Shown piece by piece: positions 8,026 through 16,591 of a DNA stretch of 64,000 nt (the first letter of the stretch is position 1; every line of letters begins with the position of its first letter). The notes below the pieces were generated by a model. It searched no databases and was not told the origin of the DNA. It was given only the letters and a program-made list of their open reading frames with translations. The stretch comes from G963662655 sp963665015 (GTDB lineage: Bacteria; Cloacimonadota; Cloacimonadia; Cloacimonadales; JAIOQZ01). The stretch spans positions 124,001 to 188,000 of the forward strand of contig CAXXSY010000004.1 of NCBI GenBank assembly GCA_963665015.2, in the 5' to 3' direction. Both the position numbers and the translations under genes were made by a program.

Positions 8026-8991
8026 TCACCGCAACTGCGGAAACCGCAACGTGATATTCATTGTCCCGGGCACGATATTCCGGAAGAATGCCGTGTTCCA
8101 GTCCGGCGGTATCCGGTGTCCATGGATCGTAATCCGCACCACGGCATCCCGCGGCAATTTGTCGATGTCCGCGCGCATCTTCCGCTCGATTGTCGCTGTA
8201 TCCTCTCGCTGGGTGTCGTACTCGAGCACGAACATCGGACGCGACGGAAGCTCGATAAAACGGTGTTCAAGTCTTCCGTCCCGCCATGTGAAATCGAAAT
8301 AGCCCTTCTCCTCGAATCGCTCGATGAACGATGTCCGCTCCAGCGATCCCGCGTAATATACCGGCTCGAGAATCTGCCACTTGTGGATGTGCCCGGCGAG
8401 CACGGCGTCGAATTCTTGCGGGATATCGTGCGGATTCAGCACGTCGTCACGGCCACGGAAGGTGTAGTTTTCGATGCGCGAACCATCGACCGCCTGATGC
8501 ATGCACAGCAGCCTGAGAGCGGCTTCGTGTTTCTGCCAGCCTGTCGCGTCGAGCAGGCTGGGGAAACGGGTGCGGATGTGGTCGCGGTCGTTCGGGAAGC
8601 CGCTGATCACGACGTCTGTGCCGCGAATGTTCAATCGGAAGCTGTCCGGCTTCTCGAAGATATGCACATGGTCGTGCAGCGCGAGCAGGCCGTGCGGGAT
8701 GTTCGAGCGCTCGTGGTTGCCCGGTACGATATAGACCGGGATTTCGTGGTCGGCGACCCTGAATATTCGCTGGAACACCATCCAGACCAGCTTTTCCGGT
8801 ATCTTGCTGCGGTAGAACAGATCACCGCCGTGGATCAGGAAATCGACCTTCTCCTCGATCGCCCGTTCCAGCACGAGGTCGAAGTTCCGAAAGAAATCCT
8901 CGCCCCGTCTGCGCCGCTCCAGACGCGGACGAAACGGGTAGTCGTATCCCAGATGCGAATCCGAGAAGAAGATGAATCTTATCGCGCTCAT
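8026..8991 (-). CDS. SbcD-like metallophosphoesterase (DNA exonuclease family)
   Basis: The protein carries all calcineurin-like phosphoesterase motifs: FSDSHLG (10-16), HGGDLFY (about 54-60), VPGNHER (89-95), LCMHQ, and AGHIHKW near the C-terminus. The order and spacing match the SbcD/YhaO group, whose members act as Mn-dependent nucleases, often with an SbcC-type ATPase. No sbcC gene follows. At 321 aa it is close to single-domain YhaO-like size. I chose the start at 8991 (MSAIRFIFFSDSH) because the motif normally begins within 10 residues; an upstream in-frame ATG at 9042 gives a 338-residue version and neither has a strong SD. A role in DNA repair is plausible but not shown. Confidence 0.88.
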   Translation of the reverse strand: MSAIRFIFFSDSHLGYDYPFRPRLERRRRGEDFFRNFDLVLERAIEEKVDFLIHGGDLFYRSKIPEKLVWMVFQRIFRVADHEIPVYIVPGNHERSNIPHGLLALHDHVHIFEKPDSFRLNIRGTDVVISGFPNDRDHIRTRFPSLLDATGWQKHEAALRLLCMHQAVDGSRIENYTFRGRDDVLNPHDIPQEFDAVLAGHIHKWQILEPVYYAGSLERTSFIERFEEKGYFDFTWRDGRLEHRFIELPSRPMFVLEYDTQREDTATIERKMRADIDKLPRDAVVRITIHGHRIPPDWNTAFFRNIVPGTMNITLRFPQLR

Positions 8992-9235
8992 CCGTCCATT
9001 GGGGATGAAGGTGCGATGATTGTCAATGGATTCGTGCATCATGCAAAACTATTGCAGAATAAGATTGGGAACATACAAATTGCCGTTGCTCAAAAAGTGC
9101 CAGGAAATCGCCGTCGAGAATTCTGTAAATTCTATAAAAATTCCATGTTCGAATCCGGCGTATCGGCGGAAATAGCTGGACAGCATTGATGTGTAACGCA
9201 TTTTCGTCGAAAAGAAATAACCTTGGGAGATGGCT

Positions 9236-11983
9236 ATGAAAAAAAGTCTGATATTAATTCTTGGCTTGCTTATCACGGTCGGTGGACTCTTCGCCGATTA
9301 CACAATCAATTTCGAATCGGAATCCAAATCATCCTATACTGCCGGCGATATCTCGCTGAGCGGCATCGAATGGAACATGAGCAACGCGCTGATCGGCTCG
9401 CTTGACAACGACAAGAAGAACGGCTCGAAATCGGCCCGTGTCAAGACCGGCGGCTCCATGACCATGCTGGAAGACAAAGTGACCGGCATCGGCACCATCT
9501 CGCTCTACTACGCCAAATACGGCACCGACTCGACCGCGCCCACTTTCCGCGTCGAATACAGCACCAACGGCGGTACCGACTGGATTCAAACGGGAACAGA
9601 CTTCAATTCCAATGTGCAGAGCGACCTGGCATACTGGAGCGCCGATATCAATGTCCAGGGCAACGTCCGCGTGCGTATCACAGCCATCTCCGGAAGCAGC
9701 GACAAGCGAGGAAACATCGACGATATCGTGATGACCGACCTCAGCGATTACTACTTCTCCGCCGCGGGTCTGACCGGCTCCGCGCTCAAGGACGAGCTGC
9801 ACGAAATCATCGACGGGCACACGTTCTTCGACTACGATGGCGTGAAAACCGCGCTCCAGGTGCTCGACGAAGACCCCGAGAACTCCTCCAACGTGATCAG
9901 CCTCTACACCGGATGGTCGATCGCGAAGACCAATTTCAACACCAACAACGGCTGGAACCGCGAGCACGTCTGGGCAAAATCCCACGGCAACTTCGACATC
10001 GACGAATACCCGGGAACCGACCTGCACCACCTGCGCCCGGAAGACTCCACCGTCAACACCATGAAGCTCAACCGCGACTTCGACGAGGGCGGCAACGAAT
10101 ACATCGACGGTGACGGCGCCACCGGATGCTACTGGACCACCGACACCTGGGAACCACGCGACGAGGTCAAAGGCGACGTGGCGCGCATGATGTTCTACAT
10201 GGACGTCCGCTATGAAGGTGATAGTGGCGAAGTCGATCTCGAACTGGTCGATGCGGTCGATACCGACGATCCCGACACCGGCGATTATCTGGGCGAACAC
10301 GGCAGGCTGACCACCCTCTTGAAATGGCATGCCGAAGATCCCGTTTCTGGAGCGGAAGAGACCCGCAATCAGGCGATCTACGATAACTGGCAGCACAATA
10401 GAAATCCCTTCATCGATCACCCCGAATACGTTTGGGAGATATGGGGAACGCCGACGCTTTCCAGCAACCCGACCGTCCTCGACTTCGGCGATGTGAATAC
10501 CGGAGAGACCTCGGATGTGGCATGGTTCGACCTGACCGGCGACGACCTCGTCGATGACGTGACCGTTACCGCGCCGGACGGTTTCGAAATATCCACCGCC
10601 AGCGGAAGCGGATTCACCGGCCAGCTTGTCCTTTCACCCACCGGGCGCGACCTCTTCCGTCGCGTCTATGTCCGGTTCGCTCCGACCGCCGCTCAGGGAT
10701 ACGATTCTTCGATCACCTGTGCCTCGACGCAGTCCGAAAACGAGACGATTTCCGTATCGGGCAACGGCGTGGATGCGGGTAGCCCCGGAGTTCTGGCGAT
10801 CATCAACGAGTGGTCACAAGGAGACGGCGGATCGAAGGAATGGGTCGAGATCGTCACGATTCAAGACAACCTCGATATGCGTGGCTGGGTGCTCTCGGAC
10901 GAAAGCGAATCCTACTGCACCTTCCTCGACGGCGCGGAATCACCCTGGGCGTCCGTCCCCATGGGAACCGTGATCGTGATCTACAACGGCAACGACCGCG
11001 ACACGAACCTGCCCGAAGACGACCTGACCGTTGTCGAGGTCGGCAACAAGCAGGTGGTCAGCGCGCACGACCAGGCCGACCTGTTCATCAATAACGGCTG
11101 GCAGGGATTCTCCAACAGTACGTCAACCGACAATCCGAAGCTCACCGACGGCGTATCGCGCGCGATCATACACGACTGGGATCAGGGCAACAACGGCGCC
11201 TTTACATCGATCCGCCCGGCCGGAAGCACCGCGATCTACTACACCGCGGGAGGCGAGGAAGGCGTCTCGACGGCTGCCAACTGGACCTCCGTAGCAGCCA
11301 CAAGCCCCGAGGTGACGCCATCCACCGGAAACGGCGGTAGCAATTCCGAATGGCTCGATGAAACGCTGCCCGTCGAGCTGTCGTCCTTCTCCGCGACCAT
11401 CCCCGGGGACAACGAGGTACTCATCCGCTGGATCACCCAGTCCGAAACCGATATGCTGGGCTACAACCTGCTGCGCGCTGAACTGGCGCTGATGGGCGAC
11501 GCCACGCGGATCAATCCGGATATCATCCCGGCGGAAAACCAGCCCTGCGAAACCCGATACGAATACGGCGATCCGGAAATCCAGCCGGAAACCGCTTACT
11601 ACTACTGGCTCGAATCGATTTCCGCGAGCGGTCAAAGCGAATTCTTCGGTCCTGTCGATGTCTTCGTGACTGAGGACGATCCCGGACAGGTGCCCGACGC
11701 GGAATCGGTCACGCAACTTCTCGCCAACTACCCGAATCCGTTCAACCCATCCACCGAGATCGGCTACTCGCTCGTGGAAGCCGGACACGTCACCATCGAG
11801 GTGTTCAACCTCAGAGGACAATTGATCCGGACGCTTGTCGATCAAACGATGACCGAAGGTGTGCATCATATCGAGTGGCTGGGCGACGACCAGTCCGGAA
11901 AGCCGGTCGGAAGCGGTATCTACCTCTACCGCATGAAGACAGATAGCTACATCTCGACACGCAAGATGCTGATGATTCAATAG
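9236..11983 (+). CDS. Secreted endonuclease I-family nuclease with lamin-tail and FlgD-like sorting domain
   Basis: The 915-residue exported protein has a signal peptide (KKSLILILGLLITVGGLFA). A beta-rich domain comes next (about 25-165), then an endonuclease I (EndA/NucM-like) domain with WNREHVWAKSHG (about 240-251), DLHHLRPEDSTVN, and PRDEVKGDVARMMFYM. An Ig-like segment and a lamin-tail domain (about 520-650, INEWSQGDGGSKEWVEIV) follow, then a segment opening LPVELSSFSA and a C-terminal FlgD-like domain from YPNPFNPST (about 832) to RKMLMIQ. The nuclease should cut extracellular DNA or RNA; the tail is the FCB-type secretion or anchoring module. I took ATG 9236 over 9230 because GGGAG ends six bases before it. 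Confidence 0.93.
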   Translation: MKKSLILILGLLITVGGLFADYTINFESESKSSYTAGDISLSGIEWNMSNALIGSLDNDKKNGSKSARVKTGGSMTMLEDKVTGIGTISLYYAKYGTDSTAPTFRVEYSTNGGTDWIQTGTDFNSNVQSDLAYWSADINVQGNVRVRITAISGSSDKRGNIDDIVMTDLSDYYFSAAGLTGSALKDELHEIIDGHTFFDYDGVKTALQVLDEDPENSSNVISLYTGWSIAKTNFNTNNGWNREHVWAKSHGNFDIDEYPGTDLHHLRPEDSTVNTMKLNRDFDEGGNEYIDGDGATGCYWTTDTWEPRDEVKGDVARMMFYMDVRYEGDSGEVDLELVDAVDTDDPDTGDYLGEHGRLTTLLKWHAEDPVSGAEETRNQAIYDNWQHNRNPFIDHPEYVWEIWGTPTLSSNPTVLDFGDVNTGETSDVAWFDLTGDDLVDDVTVTAPDGFEISTASGSGFTGQLVLSPTGRDLFRRVYVRFAPTAAQGYDSSITCASTQSENETISVSGNGVDAGSPGVLAIINEWSQGDGGSKEWVEIVTIQDNLDMRGWVLSDESESYCTFLDGAESPWASVPMGTVIVIYNGNDRDTNLPEDDLTVVEVGNKQVVSAHDQADLFINNGWQGFSNSTSTDNPKLTDGVSRAIIHDWDQGNNGAFTSIRPAGSTAIYYTAGGEEGVSTAANWTSVAATSPEVTPSTGNGGSNSEWLDETLPVELSSFSATIPGDNEVLIRWITQSETDMLGYNLLRAELALMGDATRINPDIIPAENQPCETRYEYGDPEIQPETAYYYWLESISASGQSEFFGPVDVFVTEDDPGQVPDAESVTQLLANYPNPFNPSTEIGYSLVEAGHVTIEVFNLRGQLIRTLVDQTMTEGVHHIEWLGDDQSGKPVGSGIYLYRMKTDSYISTRKMLMIQ

Positions 11984-12079
11984 GTTCGGCTTTCGCGCAG
12001 CGAAAACGATACCCATGAACGTTGTAATCCCGATTTATCGGGATTATGTTAGTGGATGTTCGGCTTTCGCGTAGCGAAA
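11984..12079. repeat. Two copies of a 22-bp palindromic motif flanking a hairpin
   Basis: A 22-bp motif starting GTTCGGCTTTCGCG occurs at 11984-12005 and again at 12058-12079 with one mismatch. Each copy contains the dyad TTTCGC-GNA-GCGAAA. Between them, 12026-12045 forms an 8-bp hairpin (AATCCCGA-TTTA-TCGGGATT). The block begins at the stop codon of the nuclease gene, so it may end or stabilise its mRNA, or be a REP-like repeat. Confidence 0.6.
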
Positions 12080-12106
12080 TAGCGAGAGTGGAATATCGTT
12101 TATTGT

Positions 12107-12140
12107 AGGGGCAGGTCCCTGTGCCTGCCCTTCCTTTTCT
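12107..12140 (+). terminator. Terminator-like hairpin after the nuclease gene
   Basis: Arms AGGGGCAGG (12107-12115) and CCTGCCCTT (12124-12132) pair over eight to nine positions around an 8-nt loop. A pyrimidine-rich TTCCTTTTCTTTT run follows. It probably ends transcription from 9236-11983 before the methyltransferase gene; it also resembles dispersed intergenic repeats. Confidence 0.5.
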
Positions 12141-12188
12141 TTTCCCACGGATAGATAACAACCATACACCATGATTCAAGGAGGGTCA

Positions 12189-12908
12189 ATGAACGCAACA
12201 TGTGCAAATTCGAAGATGAGAAGTCTGTCGGGTGGCAAGGTGCTCGACGTCGCGACCGGCGCGGGAGAATTCATCCGCGTGATGATGCGCCTATTCGCAG
12301 ATTACGAGGAATTTGTCGGAATCGATAGTTCGGACAGGGCGCTGGCTGCGGCAAAGAAGGCGTTTGCGGACGATCCGGTGACGTTCGAAGCGATGGATGC
12401 GTCGAAGATGGCTTACATCGACGGCGCTTTCGACACGGTGGCGATCTCGAATTCCCTGCATCACCTCTCCGACCGGGACGACGTGCTTGGCGAGATGCTT
12501 CGGGTTCTCCGTCCGGGCGGTAATTTCATCGTGCGCGAGATGATCCGCGACGGCGAACAGTCACCGGCTCAGATGAACCACGTCGATCTGCATCACTGGT
12601 GGGCGAAGATCGACACGATCCTGGACATCCACCACCAGCCAACCTACACGGCGGAGCAGCTCGAGGCGATCATGCGCGCTCTGCCGCTCGACAAGCTCGA
12701 GAAGTTCGAGTTCAACCTGCCGGTGGATGACAATCAGCAAGCCGAAATCGTCGAGAGAATGACGAAGATGATCGATCCCTATGTCGATCGCGTTCAAGAC
12801 CACTCCGAATACGCGTCGCTGAAACAGGAGGGTGAAGAGCTGAAATCACGCTTGCGGAAGTCGGGCTTCGCACCCGCCACGACCGTGTTCTATTTCGGCG
12901 TTAAGTGA
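12189..12908 (+). CDS. Class I SAM-dependent methyltransferase
   Basis: The 239-residue enzyme has motif I VLDVATGAGEF (about 18-28), an acidic motif II ending (FVGIDSSD), motif IV DTVAISNSLHHL and motif V LRVLRPGGNFIVREM, as in Methyltransf_11/UbiE-like proteins. Motif I lies only about 18 residues from the start, so the usual N-terminal cap helix region is short. A strong AAGGAGGG four bases before the ATG at 12189 supports this start over 12171. The substrate is unknown; the family includes ubiquinone/menaquinone methyltransferases, but the Trp/His-rich middle (VDLHHWWAKID) is not typical of them. It appears to be a single-gene unit between two secreted-protein genes. Confidence 0.88.
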   Translation: MNATCANSKMRSLSGGKVLDVATGAGEFIRVMMRLFADYEEFVGIDSSDRALAAAKKAFADDPVTFEAMDASKMAYIDGAFDTVAISNSLHHLSDRDDVLGEMLRVLRPGGNFIVREMIRDGEQSPAQMNHVDLHHWWAKIDTILDIHHQPTYTAEQLEAIMRALPLDKLEKFEFNLPVDDNQQAEIVERMTKMIDPYVDRVQDHSEYASLKQEGEELKSRLRKSGFAPATTVFYFGVK

Positions 12909-12959
12909 TGGTGCAAGGGCAACACTTCGATACGGTTTGGAAGTGTGATATCTCCGGAA

Positions 12960-13060
12960 AAACCTCTCCCTGATCCTCCCCTGATTAGGGAGGGAAGTTG
13001 TTGTTGGGCAGCGTAATAGCTCCTTTCTCCTACTTAGGATAAAGGTTGGGAGAAGGATTC
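12960..13060. repeat. Intergenic palindromic repeat block
   Basis: The 280-base gap after the methyltransferase holds a hairpin CCTCCC/GGGAGG (12975-12980 with 12988-12993). About 25 bases on is a second imperfect inverted repeat built from TCCTTTCTCC and GGGAGAAGGA. The composition resembles the CCCCTC/GAGGGG element at 19348-19461. No gene is seen here. Confidence 0.45.
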
Positions 13061-13190
13061 CCACCAGCATTTTCACACGTTCTGTCCGTGATTGCCCATT
13101 CTCTTTGAAGATCGCACCACAAATTTCTTGACCGACTTCGGCCAAACACCAACATATTGCAATATATTTTCACCGTTATGGAAGGTAGCT

Positions 13191-14738
13191 ATGCGATACG
13201 TTTTCATCCTTCTGGCTTTTCTGTGCGCGATTCTATCCGCGCAGGATTCGCTTACGGTCATCGGTGAAATATCAATCCCATCGGATTATGACGGTACGAT
13301 AAGATTTCCGAATGGTTCTCTCAATTACAGGTCGGACGGCGACATGAATCAGGATGGGTATAGCGACTACATCTGTTCGTTCTACAGTTTCGAGCTGGAA
13401 AACCACTGCCTTGCAGCCTTCTGGGGCGGGACAACGCCATGGATGTTTCCGGACGAGATCGCTCTCAATCCCAATTCATTCCATTGTTTACTCCAACCGA
13501 GCTGGCATGGTGATCTGAATAGCGACGGCTGGAACGATATGGTGATCACATACTGGAATTACGTCGATATTTGTTACGCCGGGATCATTGATGGTGACGG
13601 CGAGTTCACCGCAGATACCGATTCGACCTTTTTTTACTGGTATTGGGGCGGATTCCAAGCGTGGAACGGGGGCTTTGACTTCAATGCGGATGGCTACGAC
13701 GATATCCTGTGCCTCGATCACACTTCAGAATTCTGGAACGGAAACGTGGATATTCTCTATGGCGCAGACCCCATGGATACGATAACCGATCTTCACATCG
13801 AAGGAAACAACAGCGATTTCTATATGCTCGGAGACGTGGCATCCGTCGGCGATGTGAATGGAGACGGCAATCCGGACCTACTGCTGACGAACAATTATTT
13901 CGACGAGTTCTATGGTCCGGTTTTCATGAATGTCTATTGCGGTGGCGAGGATTTCGACACGATCCCCGAAACAACCATCCGGATGCCGGATAACTTCTTT
14001 GTCATGGAAAACCTGGGTGTCATGAAATCCAATGGCGACTTCAACGGCGACGGATTCGACGACACGATCTGGGCGGAGAGCGATTCGCTGTATATCCTGT
14101 GGGGATCGGAAGATTTGACGTTTCCCATGTCGAGCTTCAATCTGGCCAACGGCGTCAGTTCGCAAAATCCTTCGAGCTGTTACTACTGCAACATCAACAA
14201 CGACCAGTATGACGATATCGCGACGAGAATCCGAACCGGCGATTACGTTTATTTCTACCTCGGCGGAGAGAGCATTCCTGAGGAGCCGGGCTATGCCATT
14301 CCGGTCGATGGTTCAGGATATGCCTGGCATGTTGGAGGAACCCTGGGCGATATCAACGGCGATGGGCACAACGACGTTTACGTGATTCCCGATGAAGACT
14401 ACTCCCACGCGATCATCTACTCCCTCGATCCCGCCTCGATCGACGAGGATGAAATCGAGAAGCGCGAGCTCGTCAACCTGTCGAGCTACCCCAATCCGTT
14501 CCGCGGTTCGACCACGATCCATCTGGATATGCCGGCGGACCAGCTCCGAGACGCGACCATCGAGATATTCAACGTCCGGGGTCAGAAGGTGCGATCGTTG
14601 CCAGTCGATCAGAACACCTTTGTGACGTGGGACGCGATGGATGAAAGCGAGCGACTGGTGTCGTCGGGTGTGTATTTCTATCGGCTGAACCGGAGAGGGA
14701 ACACGCTGGCGGTAAGAAAGTTGCTGTTGGTGCGGTAG
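13191..14738 (+). CDS. Secreted FG-GAP/VCBS-type repeat protein with FlgD-like sorting domain
   Basis: The product (515 aa) has a signal peptide (MRYVFILLAFLCAILSA). It then has at least six copies of a calcium-loop-like motif of the type DxNxDGxxD (DMNQDGYSDY, DLNSDGWNDM, DFNADGYDDI, DVNGDGNPDL, DFNGDGFDDT, DINGDGHNDV), as in FG-GAP/integrin-like beta-propellers. The C-terminus is a FlgD-like domain from LSSYPNPFRGST to RKLLLVR. It is therefore an exported, probably surface-attached propeller protein that may bind ligands or surfaces. I chose ATG 13191, preceded by GAAGGT, instead of 13092, which would put 33 residues in front of the signal peptide. Confidence 0.88.
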   Translation: MRYVFILLAFLCAILSAQDSLTVIGEISIPSDYDGTIRFPNGSLNYRSDGDMNQDGYSDYICSFYSFELENHCLAAFWGGTTPWMFPDEIALNPNSFHCLLQPSWHGDLNSDGWNDMVITYWNYVDICYAGIIDGDGEFTADTDSTFFYWYWGGFQAWNGGFDFNADGYDDILCLDHTSEFWNGNVDILYGADPMDTITDLHIEGNNSDFYMLGDVASVGDVNGDGNPDLLLTNNYFDEFYGPVFMNVYCGGEDFDTIPETTIRMPDNFFVMENLGVMKSNGDFNGDGFDDTIWAESDSLYILWGSEDLTFPMSSFNLANGVSSQNPSSCYYCNINNDQYDDIATRIRTGDYVYFYLGGESIPEEPGYAIPVDGSGYAWHVGGTLGDINGDGHNDVYVIPDEDYSHAIIYSLDPASIDEDEIEKRELVNLSSYPNPFRGSTTIHLDMPADQLRDATIEIFNVRGQKVRSLPVDQNTFVTWDAMDESERLVSSGVYFYRLNRRGNTLAVRKLLLVR

Positions 14739-14748
14739 GGAAGGGGAT

Positions 14749-14766
14749 GCCGAGCTGGAGCTCGGC
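14749..14766. repeat. Palindromic repeat, copy 1 (GCCGAGCT-GG-AGCTCGGC)
   Basis: An 18-bp near-perfect palindrome with a 2-nt centre, flanked by AT on the left and GGACCA on the right. It is a variant of the palindrome found at 29284, 43780 and 43874, here with C:G replacing A:T in both arms, so the pairing is preserved. Confidence 0.75.
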
Positions 14767-14771
14767 GGACC

Positions 14772-14805
14772 AAAAGAAAACCCCTCCATCGCGGGGACAG
14801 AGGGG
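14772..14805 (-). terminator. Rho-independent terminator of glnA
   Basis: On the minus strand, 20 bases after the glnA stop, CCCCTC (14805-14800) pairs with GAGGGG (14786-14781) and is followed by TTTTCTTTT. This is a standard terminator shape. Confidence 0.65.
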
Positions 14806-14824
14806 CAATGATTTATCGATCGGA

Positions 14825-16255
14825 CTACAGGTTGTAGTACAGATTCATTTCGAATGGATGCGGTCTGTTGCGTACCGCGACGACCTCTTTCATCTTCTCG
14901 GTGATCCAGCTCTGGATCAGGTCTTCGTTGAACACGCCGCCCTGGAGAAGGTACTCGTGGTCTTCTTTCAACGCCTCGAGCGCTTCTTCGAGCGAGGTCG
15001 GGATGGAGACCAGTTTGTTTTTTTCTTCGTCGGGCCATGAGAACACGTTGTCGTCGTACGGTCCGTAGCCGTTTTCCTTGGTGGGCATGATCTTGTTCTT
15101 GATGCCGTCGAGGCCGGCCATCAGGAGCGCGCTCATGGCGAAGTAGTAGTTGCAGGTACCGTCGCCGGTGCGGAACTCGATCCGCTTGGCTTCTTCGCTG
15201 GTGGCGTACTTGGGGATGCGGATGGCGGCGCTACGGTTGGCAAGGCCGAAGAAGAGTTTCACGGGCGCTTCGAATCCGGGCAGCAAGCGCTTGAAGGAGT
15301 TCGTGCTGGGATTGGTGAACGCGGTGAGCGATCTTCCGTGGTGCAGGATCCCGCCGATGAACCAGAGCGCTTCGTCGGAGAGGTCGGCGTAGTTACCCTT
15401 TTTGTAGAATACATTCTTGCCTTTCTTGCGAAGCTGGATGTGGAAGTGCATGCCGTTACCGGGTTCGTCATAGAGCGGCTTGGGCATGAAGGTGGCAGTG
15501 AGGTCGTGCTTGAGCGCCGTATTATGGATGATGTCCTTGATATACATCATCTGGTCGATGATCTGCTCGAACGGTTGCAAAGTTGTTTCGATCTCCTGCT
15601 GTGAAGAGAGTCCAACCTCGTGGTGGTGGTACCGCACGCTACACCCGATATCTTCGATCTCGTTGACCATCTCCTGCCGAATGTCGGCGAACTTGTCGAA
15701 GGGCACGTCGATATGGTAACCCTTGCGGTTGGCGACGGCGGTTCCGTTTTTATCCTTGTAGCCGAAGGGGAGGTCTTCCTTGTTTTCTTCGGAGGTGAAG
15801 GAGAATCCGGCGGTGTATTTGCCGTTGTGGATTTCGGCTTCGTTGAAAAGGTAGAACTCGAATTCGGGAATCCAGAGCGATTGATCGGCGACACCGGTAT
15901 CTTCCATATATTTCTGTGCGCGTTTCGCGAGGCTGCGCGGGTCTTTGATGAATCCTACGCGCGTATCGGCGTCGCAGATGTAGCAGAGCATCCTGAGTGT
16001 TGGATACTCGGTGAAGGGATCGATGATGGCGGTGTTGAGGTCTGGGATCAGCACCATGTCGCCCGATTCGACCGAGCGCATGCCGGGAATCGACGAGCCG
16101 TCGAAGGAGATGCCGTTCTCCAGCACGCTCTTCAGGTGGTAGGCGGGGAACGTGATGTGATACCAGTTGCCCATCAGATCCGAATACTTCAGATCGATTG
16201 CCTGGATATTGTTTTCGAGGATAAGATCGTTCACATGTTCCATTGCAGCAGTCAT
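14825..16255 (-). CDS. glnA: Glutamine synthetase, type I
   Basis: It makes glutamine from glutamate, ammonia and ATP. The 476 residues contain the class I signatures: SFDGSSIPG (about 50-58), metal-binding EFEFYLF, HHEVGLSSQQEI, GMHFHIQL, the ATP-region NPSTNSFKRLLPGFEAP, RSAAIRIP and the glutamate-binding RIEFRTGDGTCN. The E. coli-type adenylylation segment (NLYDLP) is absent; the corresponding region reads ENGYGPYDDN, so control by adenylylation is unlikely. The start at 16255 has a strong GGAGG. It is a single-gene unit with its own terminator, flanked by convergent and divergent secreted-protein genes. Confidence 0.96.
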   Translation of the reverse strand: MTAAMEHVNDLILENNIQAIDLKYSDLMGNWYHITFPAYHLKSVLENGISFDGSSIPGMRSVESGDMVLIPDLNTAIIDPFTEYPTLRMLCYICDADTRVGFIKDPRSLAKRAQKYMEDTGVADQSLWIPEFEFYLFNEAEIHNGKYTAGFSFTSEENKEDLPFGYKDKNGTAVANRKGYHIDVPFDKFADIRQEMVNEIEDIGCSVRYHHHEVGLSSQQEIETTLQPFEQIIDQMMYIKDIIHNTALKHDLTATFMPKPLYDEPGNGMHFHIQLRKKGKNVFYKKGNYADLSDEALWFIGGILHHGRSLTAFTNPSTNSFKRLLPGFEAPVKLFFGLANRSAAIRIPKYATSEEAKRIEFRTGDGTCNYYFAMSALLMAGLDGIKNKIMPTKENGYGPYDDNVFSWPDEEKNKLVSIPTSLEEALEALKEDHEYLLQGGVFNEDLIQSWITEKMKEVVAVRNRPHPFEMNLYYNL

Positions 16256-16591
16256 GAGATAACCTCCGGTATATAGCTTTCAATGCTCCGGTAAAATGGC
16301 TGAAGCGTACTCTGCCATCATACCAGACCGAATACGAAACCTATCAGGCGGTCGAAAGTGTCAAGGATTTTCCAACGTGTGTTCTTTCAGTTAAATATGA
16401 AAGAAAATGTCTCTGCTGCCACCATGCGTGACATGAGTAAAAGAAGTCGATACAGCCGGAAGCATCCCAAACGTGTCGAGCGCATTACACTTCCTAAATT
16501 TATTATCGTGCTGTATTAATTCTGTTGACAAAATAATTGCGCACGAATCTTGTTTCATTCATCAAGTAATAATACCCAGGTGGAAGAAAAG
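16256..16591. other. Divergent intergenic region glnA / GLUG gene
   Basis: This 336-base region holds the start signals of two divergent genes. Apart from the candidate promoter at 16525-16553 I see no gene, and no sigma-54-type GG-N10-GC site on either strand. Confidence 0.4.
16525..16553 (+). promoter_or_regulatory. Candidate sigma-70-type promoter for the GLUG gene
   Basis: TTGACA (16525-16530) is followed after 17 bases by TCTTGT. The -35 is perfect and the -10 weak. A similar pair (TTGACA-N17-TCTTTA) precedes 36993, which suggests that the host's -10 element departs from TATAAT. The gene's ATG lies about 30 bases further on. Confidence 0.35.

Noticed and set aside
9049..9235. Sigma-54-type site before the secreted nuclease gene
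   Set aside because: The nearest candidate, GGGAACATACAAATTGC, has 12 bases between GG and GC instead of 10.
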